A DNA stretch of 41,219 nt from Clostridiaceae bacterium (GTDB lineage: Bacteria > Bacillota > Clostridia > Oscillospirales > Acutalibacteraceae). A program made the position numbers and the translations under genes. The notes beneath the pieces are model-generated. The model worked only from the letters and a program-made list of their open reading frames with translations. It had not been told where the DNA came from and did no database searches. Shown piece by piece: positions 17,717-25,357 of this stretch (positions within the stretch are counted from its first letter, which is position 1; each line of letters opens with the position of its first letter). The stretch spans positions 1 to 41,219 of the forward strand of contig CAJGCA010000005.1 of assembly GCA_904501705.1 (NCBI GenBank), in the 5' to 3' direction.

Positions 17717-19057
17717 TTAGCAGATGCCCTGTGCCATCATTGCGGTGGCAACCTTCTCGAAGCCGGAGATGTTCGCGCCGGCAACCAGATCGCCTTCCAT
17801 ACCATACTTCTTCGCGGCATTGAAGGAGTTCCAGTAGATGTTGTACATAATCTGCTTGAGTTTCGCGTCGACCTCTTCCTCGGTCCAGTTGTAGCGCATG
17901 GAGTTCTGGCTCATCTCCAGGCCGGAGACCGATACACCGCCCGCGTTCACGGCCTTGGAGGGAGCGACGATGACGCCGTTCGCCTTGAGGTACGCCATTG
18001 CTTCGTTGGTGGTGGGCATATTGGAAACCTCGACGTAGTACTTGACACCGTTGGCGACGATCTTCTCCGCCTCGGCCATGCCGACCTCGTTCTGGGTCGC
18101 GCAGGGCATAATGATGTCAGCCTTGGTGCCCCAGGGCTTCTGACCCTCGAAGTAGGGGACACCGAACTTGTCGGCGTAGTCCTTGACCTTGTCGTGGCCG
18201 GAGGCGCGCATCTCGAGCATGAAGTTGATCTTCTCCTCGGTGTTGATGCCATCCTCGTCGTAGACGTAGCCGTCGGGGCCGGAGATGGTGACCACCTTAC
18301 CGCCAAGCTCGGTGACCTTCTTGACGGTACCCCAAGCAACGTTACCGAAGCCGGAGATGGCGAAGGACTTGCCTTTGATGGTGTCGCCGAAGGATTTGAG
18401 CATTTCATCGGTGTAGTACACCGCGCCGAAGCCGGTTGCCTCGGGACGGATGAGGGAGCCGCCATAGGCGAGGCCCTTACCGGTCAGCACGCCCTCGTAG
18501 CGGTTGACCAGACGCTTGTACTGGCCGAACAGATAGCCGATCTCGCGCGCACCCACGCCGAGGTCGCCTGCGGGCACGTCGGTGTCGGGACCGATGTGGC
18601 GGAACAGCTCGGTCATAAAGCTCTGGCAGAACGCCATAATCTCGTTGTCGGACTTGCCGCGGGGATCGAAGTCAGAGCCGCCCTTGCCGCCGCCCATCGG
18701 CAGGCTGGTCAGGGAGTTCTTGAAGGTCTGTTCAAAGGCGAGGAACTTCATGATGCTCAAGTTCACCGAGGGGTGGAAGCGCAGACCGCCCTTGTAGGGG
18801 CCGATGGCGCTGTTGAACTGTACGCGGTAGCCGCGATTGACCTGCACCTTGCCGTTGTCGTCGACCCACGGTACACGGAAGATAATCACGCGCTCGGGCT
18901 CGACCAGACGCTCAAGCAGACCGGCCGCTTCATACTGGGGGTTCGCGGCGATGACGGGACGTAGGGACTCCAGCACCTCTTCGGCGGTCTGGAGGAATTC
19001 CTTCTGATCCGCGTAGCGAACCTTTAATTCGTCTAATACTCTGTCAACGTAAGACAT
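17717..19057 (-). CDS. gdhA: NADP-type glutamate dehydrogenase
   Basis: 446 residues from ATG 19057 (AAGGAG 12 nt upstream; an ATG at 19066 touches the Shine-Dalgarno site and is unlikely). The length is typical of hexameric GDH (about 445-450). Motifs include GGLRFHPSV, PMGGGKGGSDFDP with the catalytic lysine region, DVPAGDLGVG, and the nucleotide-binding SGFGNVAWG. It catalyses reductive amination of 2-oxoglutarate with ammonia, the main ammonia-assimilating or glutamate-cycling step. It is monocistronic with a strong promoter. NADP preference is inferred from overall similarity to the 446-residue assimilatory class, not from a tested residue. Confidence 0.94.
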   Translation of the reverse strand: MSYVDRVLDELKVRYADQKEFLQTAEEVLESLRPVIAANPQYEAAGLLERLVEPERVIIFRVPWVDDNGKVQVNRGYRVQFNSAIGPYKGGLRFHPSVNLSIMKFLAFEQTFKNSLTSLPMGGGKGGSDFDPRGKSDNEIMAFCQSFMTELFRHIGPDTDVPAGDLGVGAREIGYLFGQYKRLVNRYEGVLTGKGLAYGGSLIRPEATGFGAVYYTDEMLKSFGDTIKGKSFAISGFGNVAWGTVKKVTELGGKVVTISGPDGYVYDEDGINTEEKINFMLEMRASGHDKVKDYADKFGVPYFEGQKPWGTKADIIMPCATQNEVGMAEAEKIVANGVKYYVEVSNMPTTNEAMAYLKANGVIVAPSKAVNAGGVSVSGLEMSQNSMRYNWTEEEVDAKLKQIMYNIYWNSFNAAKKYGMEGDLVAGANISGFEKVATAMMAQGIC

Positions 19058-19087
19058 AGAAAACATCTCCTTATTTGGAATATATTT

Positions 19088-19116
19088 ATTATAAGCACAA
19101 ATATTGCTTTTTGCAA
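19088..19116 (-). promoter_or_regulatory. Sigma-A promoter of gdhA
   Basis: Minus strand TTGCAA (19116-19111), 17-nt spacer, TATAAT (19093-19088), 30 nt before the start codon. Confidence 0.82.
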
Positions 19117-19215
19117 GATTATTTTCAAAAAACTGCAAAAAAATTCAAATTTTGTAAAAAATTAGGGATAATCTGCCATATTCGTGCTTTGTACGGGGCA
19201 AAATGGCGTGTGGGA

Positions 19216-19244
19216 TTGCTTTTTTTGCCGAGGTGTGGTATCAT
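19216..19244 (+). promoter_or_regulatory. Sigma-A promoter of ruvX
   Basis: TTGCTT (19216-19221), 17-nt spacer, TATCAT (19239-19244). Confidence 0.7.
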
Positions 19245-19275
19245 CGGGATGATAAACGAGCGGGGAGGCGGAACT

Positions 19276-19716
19276 ATGAAGATCTTGGCGGTTGATTTGG
19301 GACTCAAGCGCACAGGCGTGGCGATCAGCGACGCGCGGGAGATGCTCGCATTCCCGATCGGCACGGTGGAAGAGTGGGATCTTAAGCGGCTGGTCGATCG
19401 CATCGCGACGATCGCCGCCGAGCAGGGTGCCGAGTGGCTGGTTGTGGGTCATCCACGCAATATGGACGGCTCGCGCGGCGAGAGCGCGCGCCGAGCCGAG
19501 AGCTTTGCTGATTCTCTTGCACAGAAGGCAGGACTGCCGACCGAATTGTGGGATGAGCGGATGACAACAGTCTCCGCCATCGGCTTTCTCAATCAGACGG
19601 ATGTGCGCGGCAAGAAGCGCAAGCAGGTCGTGGACACGGTTGCGGCGACCATCATTCTGGAGGATTATCTGCAGAGTCGTCGTTTGCGCGGCGTCGATCC
19701 GAGTAAACAAACGTAA
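19276..19716 (+). CDS. ruvX: RuvX/YqgF-type Holliday junction resolvase / rRNA-processing nuclease
   Basis: 146 residues from ATG 19276 after GGGGAGGCGG; the longer open frame upstream contains the promoter and is not coding. RNase H-like fold motifs: AVDLGLKRTGVAISD at the N-terminus (catalytic Asp), VVGHPRNMDGS in the middle, LWDERMTTV, and the closing DTVAATIILEDYL with catalytic Asp. In E. coli the protein matures the 16S rRNA 5' end; older annotation is Holliday junction resolvase. It is monocistronic between gdhA and a bidirectional terminator. Confidence 0.93.
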   Translation: MKILAVDLGLKRTGVAISDAREMLAFPIGTVEEWDLKRLVDRIATIAAEQGAEWLVVGHPRNMDGSRGESARRAESFADSLAQKAGLPTELWDERMTTVSAIGFLNQTDVRGKKRKQVVDTVAATIILEDYLQSRRLRGVDPSKQT

Positions 19717-19719
19717 AGA

Positions 19720-19749
19720 AAAAGGGCAGTGCCTCGGCACTGTCCTTTT
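19720..19749. terminator. Bidirectional terminator between ruvX and the AbrB-like gene
   Basis: AAAAGGGCAGTGCC (19720-19733) pairs with GGCACTGTCCTTTT (19736-19749), one G-U, 2-nt turn (effective loop larger). Confidence 0.9.
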
Positions 19750-19757
19750 CGTTTGAG

Positions 19758-20003
19758 TTAACCGCTATTTTGCAGGGTACGGATGCATTCAGCGCAGATG
19801 TTCTTGCTCTTGTAGAGAGCGATGTCGCGAGCGTTGCCGCAGAAGATACACGCCGGCTGGTATTTCTTCAGCACGATGGTGTTGTCCTCGACGAAAATCT
19901 CCAGAGAATCATTTTCTTCGATCTGGAGGGTACGCCGCAGTTCAATGGGGAGAACAAAACGCCCGACGCTGTCGATCCTTCGCACGATTCCGGTTGAGGT
20001 CAC
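19758..20003 (-). CDS. AbrB/SpoVT-family transition-state regulator with zinc finger
   Basis: 81 residues from GTG 20003, preceded by AAAAGGAG at 9 nt. Residues 1-50 are a classic AbrB N-terminal swapped-hairpin DNA-binding domain (STGIVRRIDSVGRFVLP, IELRRTL, DSLEIFVEDNTIVLKKY). The C-terminal 30 residues carry CIFC and CAEC pairs, which probably bind zinc; this variant is frequent in Clostridia. It is a small dimeric or tetrameric DNA-binding protein for growth-phase or sporulation genes; targets are not predictable here. It is transcribed alone from a good promoter. Confidence 0.92.
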   Translation of the reverse strand: MTSTGIVRRIDSVGRFVLPIELRRTLQIEENDSLEIFVEDNTIVLKKYQPACIFCGNARDIALYKSKNICAECIRTLQNSG

Positions 20004-20060
20004 GCCTAACAACTCCTTTTCTTCGAATTTTTGCGACAGAAAACAACCCAACTAAACAAA

Positions 20061-20089
20061 ATTTTATCAAATTCCTTTTATTGTGTCAA
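20061..20089 (-). promoter_or_regulatory. Sigma-A promoter of the AbrB-like gene
   Basis: Minus strand TTGACA (20089-20084), 17-nt spacer, TAAAAT (20066-20061). Confidence 0.82.
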
Positions 20090-20110
20090 GCAAAAAAGCA
20101 AAAAAAGTGA

Positions 20111-20140
20111 AAAAGGCGGGTGCTAAGCACCCGCCTTTTT
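20111..20140 (-). terminator. Terminator of the small Cys-rich gene
   Basis: GGCGGGTGCT (20115-20124) pairs with AGCACCCGCC (20126-20135), with A-runs and T-runs on the two sides. It lies just downstream of the minus-strand small ORF and upstream of the abrB-like promoter. Confidence 0.88.
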
Positions 20141-20151
20141 CTTGGATGGGA

Positions 20152-20286
20152 TCAGTTGCAGCCACAGCCGCAGCCGCTACGACCATAGTCGTTACCGCAG
20201 TCCTCATTATCGATCAACAGAAGAACGATGATGATGAACAGGATCCAGGTACAGTCGTTGCCGCAGAAGAGATTACGCAGACACAT
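20152..20286 (-). CDS. 44-residue Cys/Gly-rich small membrane protein (so-called chorion-class high-cysteine type)
   Basis: ATG 20286 follows AAGGGGGTG at 6 nt, and a strong terminator follows the stop. The peptide starts MCLRNLFCGNDC, has one hydrophobic segment (TWILFIIIVLLLI), then an acidic NEDCGNDYG stretch, and ends GRSGCGCGCN. It has eight cysteines in 44 residues. Proteins of this shape are widespread in Ruminococcaceae-like genomes, where databases label them chorion class high-cysteine protein, a name without functional meaning. It may be a membrane or spore-coat associated peptide; function unknown. It is divergent from clpC, sharing a 138-nt upstream region. The frame is supported by ribosome site, terminator and amino-acid pattern. 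Confidence 0.75.
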   Translation of the reverse strand: MCLRNLFCGNDCTWILFIIIVLLLIDNEDCGNDYGRSGCGCGCN

Positions 20287-20384
20287 TCATTCCACCCCCT
20301 TACAACACCATACTATGACGAGACCGGCGGGGTGGTGCAAGAAATTTGCGAATGTATAAAGGGACAAAAAGCCGCCTATATTCT

Positions 20385-20410
20385 AGTAGGGTTACTTGTG
20401 TCACCCTACT
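20385..20410 (+). promoter_or_regulatory. Inverted repeat immediately before the clpC ribosome-binding site
   Basis: AGTAGGGT (20385-20392) and ACCCTACT (20403-20410), perfect 8-bp arms with a 10-nt gap, ending next to GAGGAGG. It is neither a CIRCE element nor a CtsR box as I know them. It is a candidate operator or translation-control hairpin. Confidence 0.5.
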
Positions 20411-20424
20411 GAGGAGGCGTGGTT

Positions 20425-22851
20425 ATGTATCGGTTTAAACGGTTCACGGAAAAAGCAAACACCGCACTGAATATGGCAATGGAGGCGGCGCGCGAGATGG
20501 GACACACCTACGTCGGTACCGAGCATTTACTGCTCGGGCTTTTGCGTGAGGGAAGCGGCGTGGCGGCGACAGTGCTTGCGGCGCGCGGCATTACGGTGCT
20601 GCGCTATATGGAGAAGATGTTAGAGGGTGAGAGCGGAGGCGCGTACAGCGTGCTGACGCCTGACGACTTTACCCCACGCGCAAAAGCGGCGATGGAGCTG
20701 GCGCTGACCGATGCCGCGCTGTCGGGACAGCGGCTCGCGGGGACAGAGCATCTGCTCGCGGCGATATTGCGGGATGATACGGGGGTGGCGGTGCGGCTGC
20801 TGCAGCAGCTCGATGGTCGCCCGAGTGAGCTGCTTTCAGACATCGCCCGCGTCACCGCGCCGCGCAGTGCGGACGCGCCCGCCCGCGCGAGCGGCAAGAG
20901 CCGCACCCCGACGCTCGATCAGTTTGGGCGGGATCTGACGCGGCTCGCGCGGCTGGGCAAGCTCGACCCTGTCATCGGGCGGGATGAGGAAATTTTACGC
21001 GTTATTTGCATCCTCTGCCGCCGTACGAAGAATAACCCCTGTCTCATCGGTGAGCCGGGTGTCGGCAAGACTGCGGTGGTGGAGGGCCTCGCTCAGCGCA
21101 TCGTCGCAGGGGACGTGCCGGATATGCTGTGCGACAAGCGGCTGGTGACACTAGATCTCACGGGGATGGTCGCGGGGACGAAATACCGCGGCGACTTCGA
21201 GGAGCGGGTCAAAAACGCTGTCAATGAGGTCATTAAAGCGGGGGATGTGCTGCTGTTCATTGATGAGCTGCACAACCTTATCGGCACGGGCGCGGCGGAG
21301 GGCGCGGTGGACGCGGCGAACATCTTCAAACCCTTACTTGCCCGCGGAGAACTGCGGCTCGTCGGGGCAACCACCGTCGCGGAATACCGTCGCCATATCG
21401 AGAAGGACACCGCTCTTGAGCGGCGGTTTCAGCCCGTGACGGTGAGCGAGCCGACTTCTGAGCAAACGCGGGCGATCCTTATCGGGCTTCGCCGCCGTTA
21501 TGAAGAACATCACCGCGTGACCATCACCGACGAGGCACTGGATGCCGCGATACGGCTGTCGGAGCGGTATATTCCCGACCGTTTTCTGCCCGACAAGGCG
21601 ATCGACCTCATCGACGAGGCGGCGTCGGGCTTGCGGCTGATTCCCGCTACGGGGGAGCCGTCTTTGCAGGGGGAGCTTGCCCGCCTTGAGCGTGAGAAGC
21701 GGGACGCGGTCAGTCGTCAGGCGTTCGAGCTGGCGGCACGCCTGCACAACGAGGAGCGGGCGCTGGCAGCGCAGCTGTCATCGACCGACGTGGTGGCTTC
21801 GCCGCTGTATGGCGAGGTCACGGGCGCACACATCGCGGCGATCGTAGCCAGCTGGACGGGGATCCCCGTCGAGCAGGTCGGCCGTGAGGAGGAGCAGCGT
21901 CTGCGCAGTCTCGAGGAGATCCTGCACCGCCGCATTGTCGGGCAGGATGAGGCGGTATCGGCGGTGGCGCGGGCGGTGCGCCGCAGTCGTGTGGGACTTA
22001 AGGACCCGCGCCGTCCGTCGGGGTCGTTTATCTTTCTCGGCCCGACGGGCGTCGGCAAGACCGAACTGTGCAAGGCGCTCGCCGACACGGTGTACGGGGA
22101 CGAAAAGGCGATGATCCGCCTCGATATGTCGGAGTATATGGAGAAGCATTCCGTCTCGCGCCTTGTCGGCTCGCCACCGGGCTACGTCGGTCACGACGAG
22201 GGCGGTCAGCTTACGGAGCAGGTGCGTCGCCATCCGTACAGCGTGTTGCTGTTTGATGAGATCGAAAAGGCGCACCCCGACGTGTTCAACATGCTGCTGC
22301 AGATCCTTGAGGACGGGCAGCTCACCGACGCGCAGGGGCGGCGGGTGGATTTTCGCAATACCCTCATCGTGATGACCTCGAATGTCGGCGCGCGGGAGAT
22401 CGCGGGGCAGGGGAAGGTCGGCTTCGGCACACAGACGGGGGACGCGGGCGGCTATCCTGCCGCGCGTGCCGCCGCGATGGCGGAATTAAAACGGCTGTTC
22501 CGCCCCGAGTTTATCAACCGTGTGGATGAGATCATCGTGTTCCGCCCGCTCACCCGCGCCGAGGTCGAGCGTATCGCCGAGCGGCTGCTCACACAGATGG
22601 CGGCGCGACTGGAGGCACTCGGCTATCGGTGCGCGGTGCAGGACGGGGTCGCGGCGCACATCGCCGAGAGCGGGTACGACCCCGTCTATGGGGCACGCCC
22701 CTTGCGCCGCGCCCTGCAGGCGCAGGTGGAGGATGTCATCGCCGAGCAGCTGCTCGGCGGGGTGTATGAGCAGGGGGATACCGTGTGGGTGTCCGTGCGC
22801 GACGGGAAGATTGTGTGTTATAAGGAGGAGAAAGCGACGGCGGATCTGTGA
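20425..22851 (+). CDS. clpC: ClpC-type AAA+ unfoldase (Clp protease ATPase subunit)
   Basis: 808 residues from ATG 20425 after GAGGAGG. Domains in order: two N-terminal Clp repeats (residues 1-140, FTEKANTALNMAMEAA, GTEHLL); AAA1 with Walker A GEPGVGKT and Walker B LLFIDEL; a middle domain with a UVR-type stretch (LEREKRDAVSRQAFELAA), diagnostic of ClpC; AAA2 with GPTGVGKTE and LLFDEIEKAHPD; and a C-terminal small domain. It partners ClpP in protein quality control. It is monocistronic here: ctsR, mcsA and mcsB, its usual operon partners in Bacilli and many Clostridia, are absent from the window. No good sigma-A promoter was found upstream. Confidence 0.94.
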   Translation: MYRFKRFTEKANTALNMAMEAAREMGHTYVGTEHLLLGLLREGSGVAATVLAARGITVLRYMEKMLEGESGGAYSVLTPDDFTPRAKAAMELALTDAALSGQRLAGTEHLLAAILRDDTGVAVRLLQQLDGRPSELLSDIARVTAPRSADAPARASGKSRTPTLDQFGRDLTRLARLGKLDPVIGRDEEILRVICILCRRTKNNPCLIGEPGVGKTAVVEGLAQRIVAGDVPDMLCDKRLVTLDLTGMVAGTKYRGDFEERVKNAVNEVIKAGDVLLFIDELHNLIGTGAAEGAVDAANIFKPLLARGELRLVGATTVAEYRRHIEKDTALERRFQPVTVSEPTSEQTRAILIGLRRRYEEHHRVTITDEALDAAIRLSERYIPDRFLPDKAIDLIDEAASGLRLIPATGEPSLQGELARLEREKRDAVSRQAFELAARLHNEERALAAQLSSTDVVASPLYGEVTGAHIAAIVASWTGIPVEQVGREEEQRLRSLEEILHRRIVGQDEAVSAVARAVRRSRVGLKDPRRPSGSFIFLGPTGVGKTELCKALADTVYGDEKAMIRLDMSEYMEKHSVSRLVGSPPGYVGHDEGGQLTEQVRRHPYSVLLFDEIEKAHPDVFNMLLQILEDGQLTDAQGRRVDFRNTLIVMTSNVGAREIAGQGKVGFGTQTGDAGGYPAARAAAMAELKRLFRPEFINRVDEIIVFRPLTRAEVERIAERLLTQMAARLEALGYRCAVQDGVAAHIAESGYDPVYGARPLRRALQAQVEDVIAEQLLGGVYEQGDTVWVSVRDGKIVCYKEEKATADL

Positions 22852-22863
22852 TCCGCCGTCGCT
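22833..22863. terminator. Terminator overlapping the clpC stop codon
   Basis: Perfect 14-bp stem (22833-22846 with 22850-22863) and 3-nt TGT loop. The stop codon TGA lies in the hairpin. It lies between convergent clpC and the pseudouridine synthase gene. Confidence 0.88.
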
Positions 22864-22867
22864 GTTT

Positions 22868-23842
22868 CTAATTCTTTCGTATCTCCCCGCTCTCGAACAG
22901 TGGCACAAACCAAATATCCTCAAGCGTAAATTCCTTGCCGTTCAGATAATCCAGCTCGTCCGCAGGGGTGGTGAAGTCAAATTTGAGCCGATAGGAGCAG
23001 AGCGCCTGCTTATCAAACCCCGTCCCCTTATTAAGCGCATTGGTGCCGTATTTGCCGTCGCCGAGCAGGGGGTGGCCGATGCTCGCGAGATGGGCACGGA
23101 TCTGGTGGGTGCGCCCTGTCAGCAAATGCACCTCGAGCAGGGAAAAGCCGTCGCGCTGCCCCAGCACCTTATAGCGGGTGCGGATGGTGCGCGCACCCGC
23201 CTTCGCCTTGTCGGAGATGTAGACGCGGTTTTGCGCCTCGTTCTTCTCGAGATACCCCTCGAGGGTGTCCTCTCGCTTCGGCATCCTGCCGTGCACGATG
23301 CACTGATAGTATTTCTGAATCTCGCGGTTTTTGAGCTTGTCGTTTAGGATTCGCAGGGCGGCGGCGGTCTTCGCCGCGATGACGATGCCCGCGGTGTTGC
23401 GGTCGATGCGGTTGACCAGCGCGGGGGCAAAGCTAAACTCCGCCGCGGGGTCGTATTCGCCTTTTTCGTACAGATACCGCTGCACGCGGAAGATGAGCGT
23501 GTCGCGGAACTCGCGGTCGTCGGGGTGCACCAGCAGCCCGACCTTTTTGTTGAGCAGCAGGATATTCTCATCCTCGTACACGATGTCGAGCACCTTAGAC
23601 GCGTGCATAAATTCGTAGGTTGGTGGTGCTTGGGTGAGCACGTCATCGGGTAGGAATAGCCCGATGACATCCCCCTCTTTTAAGCGGTCGGCGGCTTCGC
23701 ACCGCTTGCCGTTGAGCCGCACGTCCTTTTTGCGGATCGCCTTATACAGCATCGCCATCGGCAACGCCTTGTAGGTTTTGGTGAGAAATTTATCCAGCCG
23801 CTGACCTGCGTCGTTGCGGCTGACGGTGATGGAGGTTTTCAT
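22868..23842 (-). CDS. RluA-family RNA pseudouridine synthase
   Basis: 324 residues from ATG 23842 after AAAGGAG. An N-terminal S4 RNA-binding domain (about residues 12-65, RLDKFL, KDVRLNGKR) precedes the catalytic domain. The catalytic motif reads VNRIDRNTAG in place of the usual RLDxxTSG; the catalytic Asp is kept. GRTHQIRAHLASIGHPLLGDGKYG follows. It isomerises uridine in rRNA or tRNA. It could be RluD-like or one of the RluC-like paralogues common in Firmicutes; target position not predictable. Convergent with clpC and divergent from radC. Confidence 0.92.
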   Translation of the reverse strand: MKTSITVSRNDAGQRLDKFLTKTYKALPMAMLYKAIRKKDVRLNGKRCEAADRLKEGDVIGLFLPDDVLTQAPPTYEFMHASKVLDIVYEDENILLLNKKVGLLVHPDDREFRDTLIFRVQRYLYEKGEYDPAAEFSFAPALVNRIDRNTAGIVIAAKTAAALRILNDKLKNREIQKYYQCIVHGRMPKREDTLEGYLEKNEAQNRVYISDKAKAGARTIRTRYKVLGQRDGFSLLEVHLLTGRTHQIRAHLASIGHPLLGDGKYGTNALNKGTGFDKQALCSYRLKFDFTTPADELDYLNGKEFTLEDIWFVPLFESGEIRKN

Positions 23843-23853
23843 TAAAAGTCTCC

Positions 23854-23882
23854 TTTACAATACAGGAAAGTTATGATAAAAT
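23854..23882 (+). promoter_or_regulatory. Promoter of radC
   Basis: TTTACA (23854-23859), 17-nt spacer, TAAAAT (23877-23882). Transcription would begin near 23889, which leaves too little leader for ATG 23894 and supports TTG 23915 as the start. Confidence 0.68.
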
Positions 23883-23914
23883 AAAGCGAAATTATGAAAA
23901 GAGAGGTGACGACG

Positions 23915-24679
23915 TTGTCGGAGAAGAAGGAAAAGAACCCCCACGAGGGACACCGACAGCGGATGAAGGAGCGGTTTCTCAACGAGGGGCTGTCGCATTT
24001 CAGTGGGCACGAGGTGCTGGAGATGCTGCTCTACTATGCAATCCCGTATCGCGACACCAACGACCTCGGGCATACGCTGGAGGACAGCTTCGGCTCCTTA
24101 GCGAAGGTGCTGGAGGCGGACTATCAGGATCTCATCAAGGTGGACGGCGTCACGCCGCACATCGCGACCCTCATCACCTTCTGCGGACAGGTCGCCCGTC
24201 GCTATCAGCGCGAGCAATACGCGTTTGTTAAGCCTTTGTATAAGCCGGAGGATTTCGGGCGGTATTTGCTGCCGTGGTTCAGCGGGCAAAAGGACGAGTC
24301 GGTCGTGCTGATGAGTATGGATAACCGCTATAAGGTGCTCAACACCACCCGCGTATTCACAGGCAGCGTCAATTCCACCCAGTTCAGTATGCGTGGTGCG
24401 GTACAGCAGGTGCTGCGGGATAACGCGACAATGGTGGTGATGGCGCATAACCACCCCAACGGCCACGCGTTCCCATCGAACGCGGACATCGAGACCACCC
24501 GCCGTTTCGCAAAGCTGCTGCAGGAGCTCGGCATCAAGCTCATTGACCATCTGATCATCTCAGACGACGATTTCGTCTCCCTTGCGCAGACGTACGATAC
24601 CGCAGGCATCTTCCGCAAGGATGCGTCGGGCATCAGCACGGCGGCGATCGCTAAGGTCGCGGACAAGAGCCACCGATAA
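23915..24679 (+). CDS. radC: RadC family JAB/MPN-domain protein
   Basis: 254 residues from TTG 23915, which follows GAGAGGTGA at 6-7 nt; the ATG at 23894 has no ribosome site. An N-terminal helix-hairpin region (residues about 8-95) precedes the MPN/JAB domain with its metal signature AHNHPNGHAFPSNAD (His, His, Asp). Despite its name, a repair role for RadC is not established; the domain resembles metal-dependent isopeptidases but substrates are unknown. It is monocistronic, divergent from the pseudouridine synthase gene. Length is slightly above the usual 220-230 residues. Confidence 0.9.
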   Translation: MSEKKEKNPHEGHRQRMKERFLNEGLSHFSGHEVLEMLLYYAIPYRDTNDLGHTLEDSFGSLAKVLEADYQDLIKVDGVTPHIATLITFCGQVARRYQREQYAFVKPLYKPEDFGRYLLPWFSGQKDESVVLMSMDNRYKVLNTTRVFTGSVNSTQFSMRGAVQQVLRDNATMVVMAHNHPNGHAFPSNADIETTRRFAKLLQELGIKLIDHLIISDDDFVSLAQTYDTAGIFRKDASGISTAAIAKVADKSHR

Positions 24680-24683
24680 CGTG

Positions 24684-24712
24684 TTGTTTCAATCATAGCA
24701 CATTTGTATGGA
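24684..24712 (+). promoter_or_regulatory. Possible promoter of the DUF5662-like gene
   Basis: TTGTTT (24684-24689), 17-nt spacer, TATGGA (24707-24712). Confidence 0.5.
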
Positions 24713-24741
24713 TATTTCAACCGCAAAGAGAGGTTTTCGGT

Positions 24742-25278
24742 ATGCAGGCGTTTCGCCATTTTCGCACCATCAGCCGCCACCGCCATCAGGTCATCCGCCA
24801 CTGCATTAAGGCGGGGATCGGTTGGCAGGGGTTGTTTCACGATCTGTCGAAGTATTCGCCGGCGGAATTTTGGGCGGGTGCGAAATATTATCAGGGTACC
24901 CGCAGTCCCAACGAGGTTGAGCGGGAAAAGTTCGGCTACTCCCCTGCGTGGCTGCACCACAAGGGGCGCAATCGCCATCACTTCGAATATTGGAACGACT
25001 ATAACCCCGCTACCAAGAAGGTACAGCCCGTGAAAATGCCGCTGCGCTACGTCGTGGAGATGCTGTGTGACCGCGTTGCCGCGAGCAAGATCTATCAAGG
25101 GGACAACTACACCCCCGCGCACCCGCTGGAGTATTTTCTGCGCGGCAAGCCCCGCCGCTCCATCCATCCCGATACCTCTGATCTGCTGGAGGAGTGGCTA
25201 ACGATGCTGCGCGATGAGGGGGAGGACGCGACCTTCGCCCACGTGCGGAAAATGGTTAAAGAGAATAAGGAATATTGA
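24742..25278 (+). CDS. DUF5662-like His-rich conserved protein
   Basis: 178 residues from ATG 24742 after AGAGAGG. The sequence has an ordered set of His/Asp residues reminiscent of an HD-type metal site: RHRHQVIRH, FHDLSKYSP, WLHHKGRNRHHFEYW and later LCDRVAAS. The pattern KYYQGTRSPN with LHHKGRN is what I associate with the clostridial DUF5662 family, sometimes mislabelled catalase; I see no heme-catalase feature. A hydrolase activity would be a guess based on the HD-like pattern. It stands alone between radC and hpt. Confidence 0.7.
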   Translation: MQAFRHFRTISRHRHQVIRHCIKAGIGWQGLFHDLSKYSPAEFWAGAKYYQGTRSPNEVEREKFGYSPAWLHHKGRNRHHFEYWNDYNPATKKVQPVKMPLRYVVEMLCDRVAASKIYQGDNYTPAHPLEYFLRGKPRRSIHPDTSDLLEEWLTMLRDEGEDATFAHVRKMVKENKEY

Positions 25279-25298
25279 GAAAAATCGCGATGGAAGAA

Positions 25299-25327
25299 TT
25301 GACTTTTTCCGCCATTGCCGTTATACT
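25299..25327 (+). promoter_or_regulatory. Sigma-A promoter of hpt
   Basis: TTGACT (25299-25304), 17-nt spacer, TATACT (25322-25327), 30 nt before the start codon. Confidence 0.85.
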
Positions 25328-25357
25328 TAAACCATAGTTTTTTACGGGGGTGCAGAT

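Noticed and set aside
18194..18964. 256-codon plus-strand frame opposite gdhA
   Set aside because: Antisense shadow; no start signal and low-complexity Ala/Gly/Val composition.
20083..20412. 109-codon plus-strand frame between the AbrB-like gene and clpC
   Set aside because: Begins in a poly-Lys stretch of non-coding DNA, crosses a terminator hairpin and lies antisense to the better supported Cys-rich peptide.
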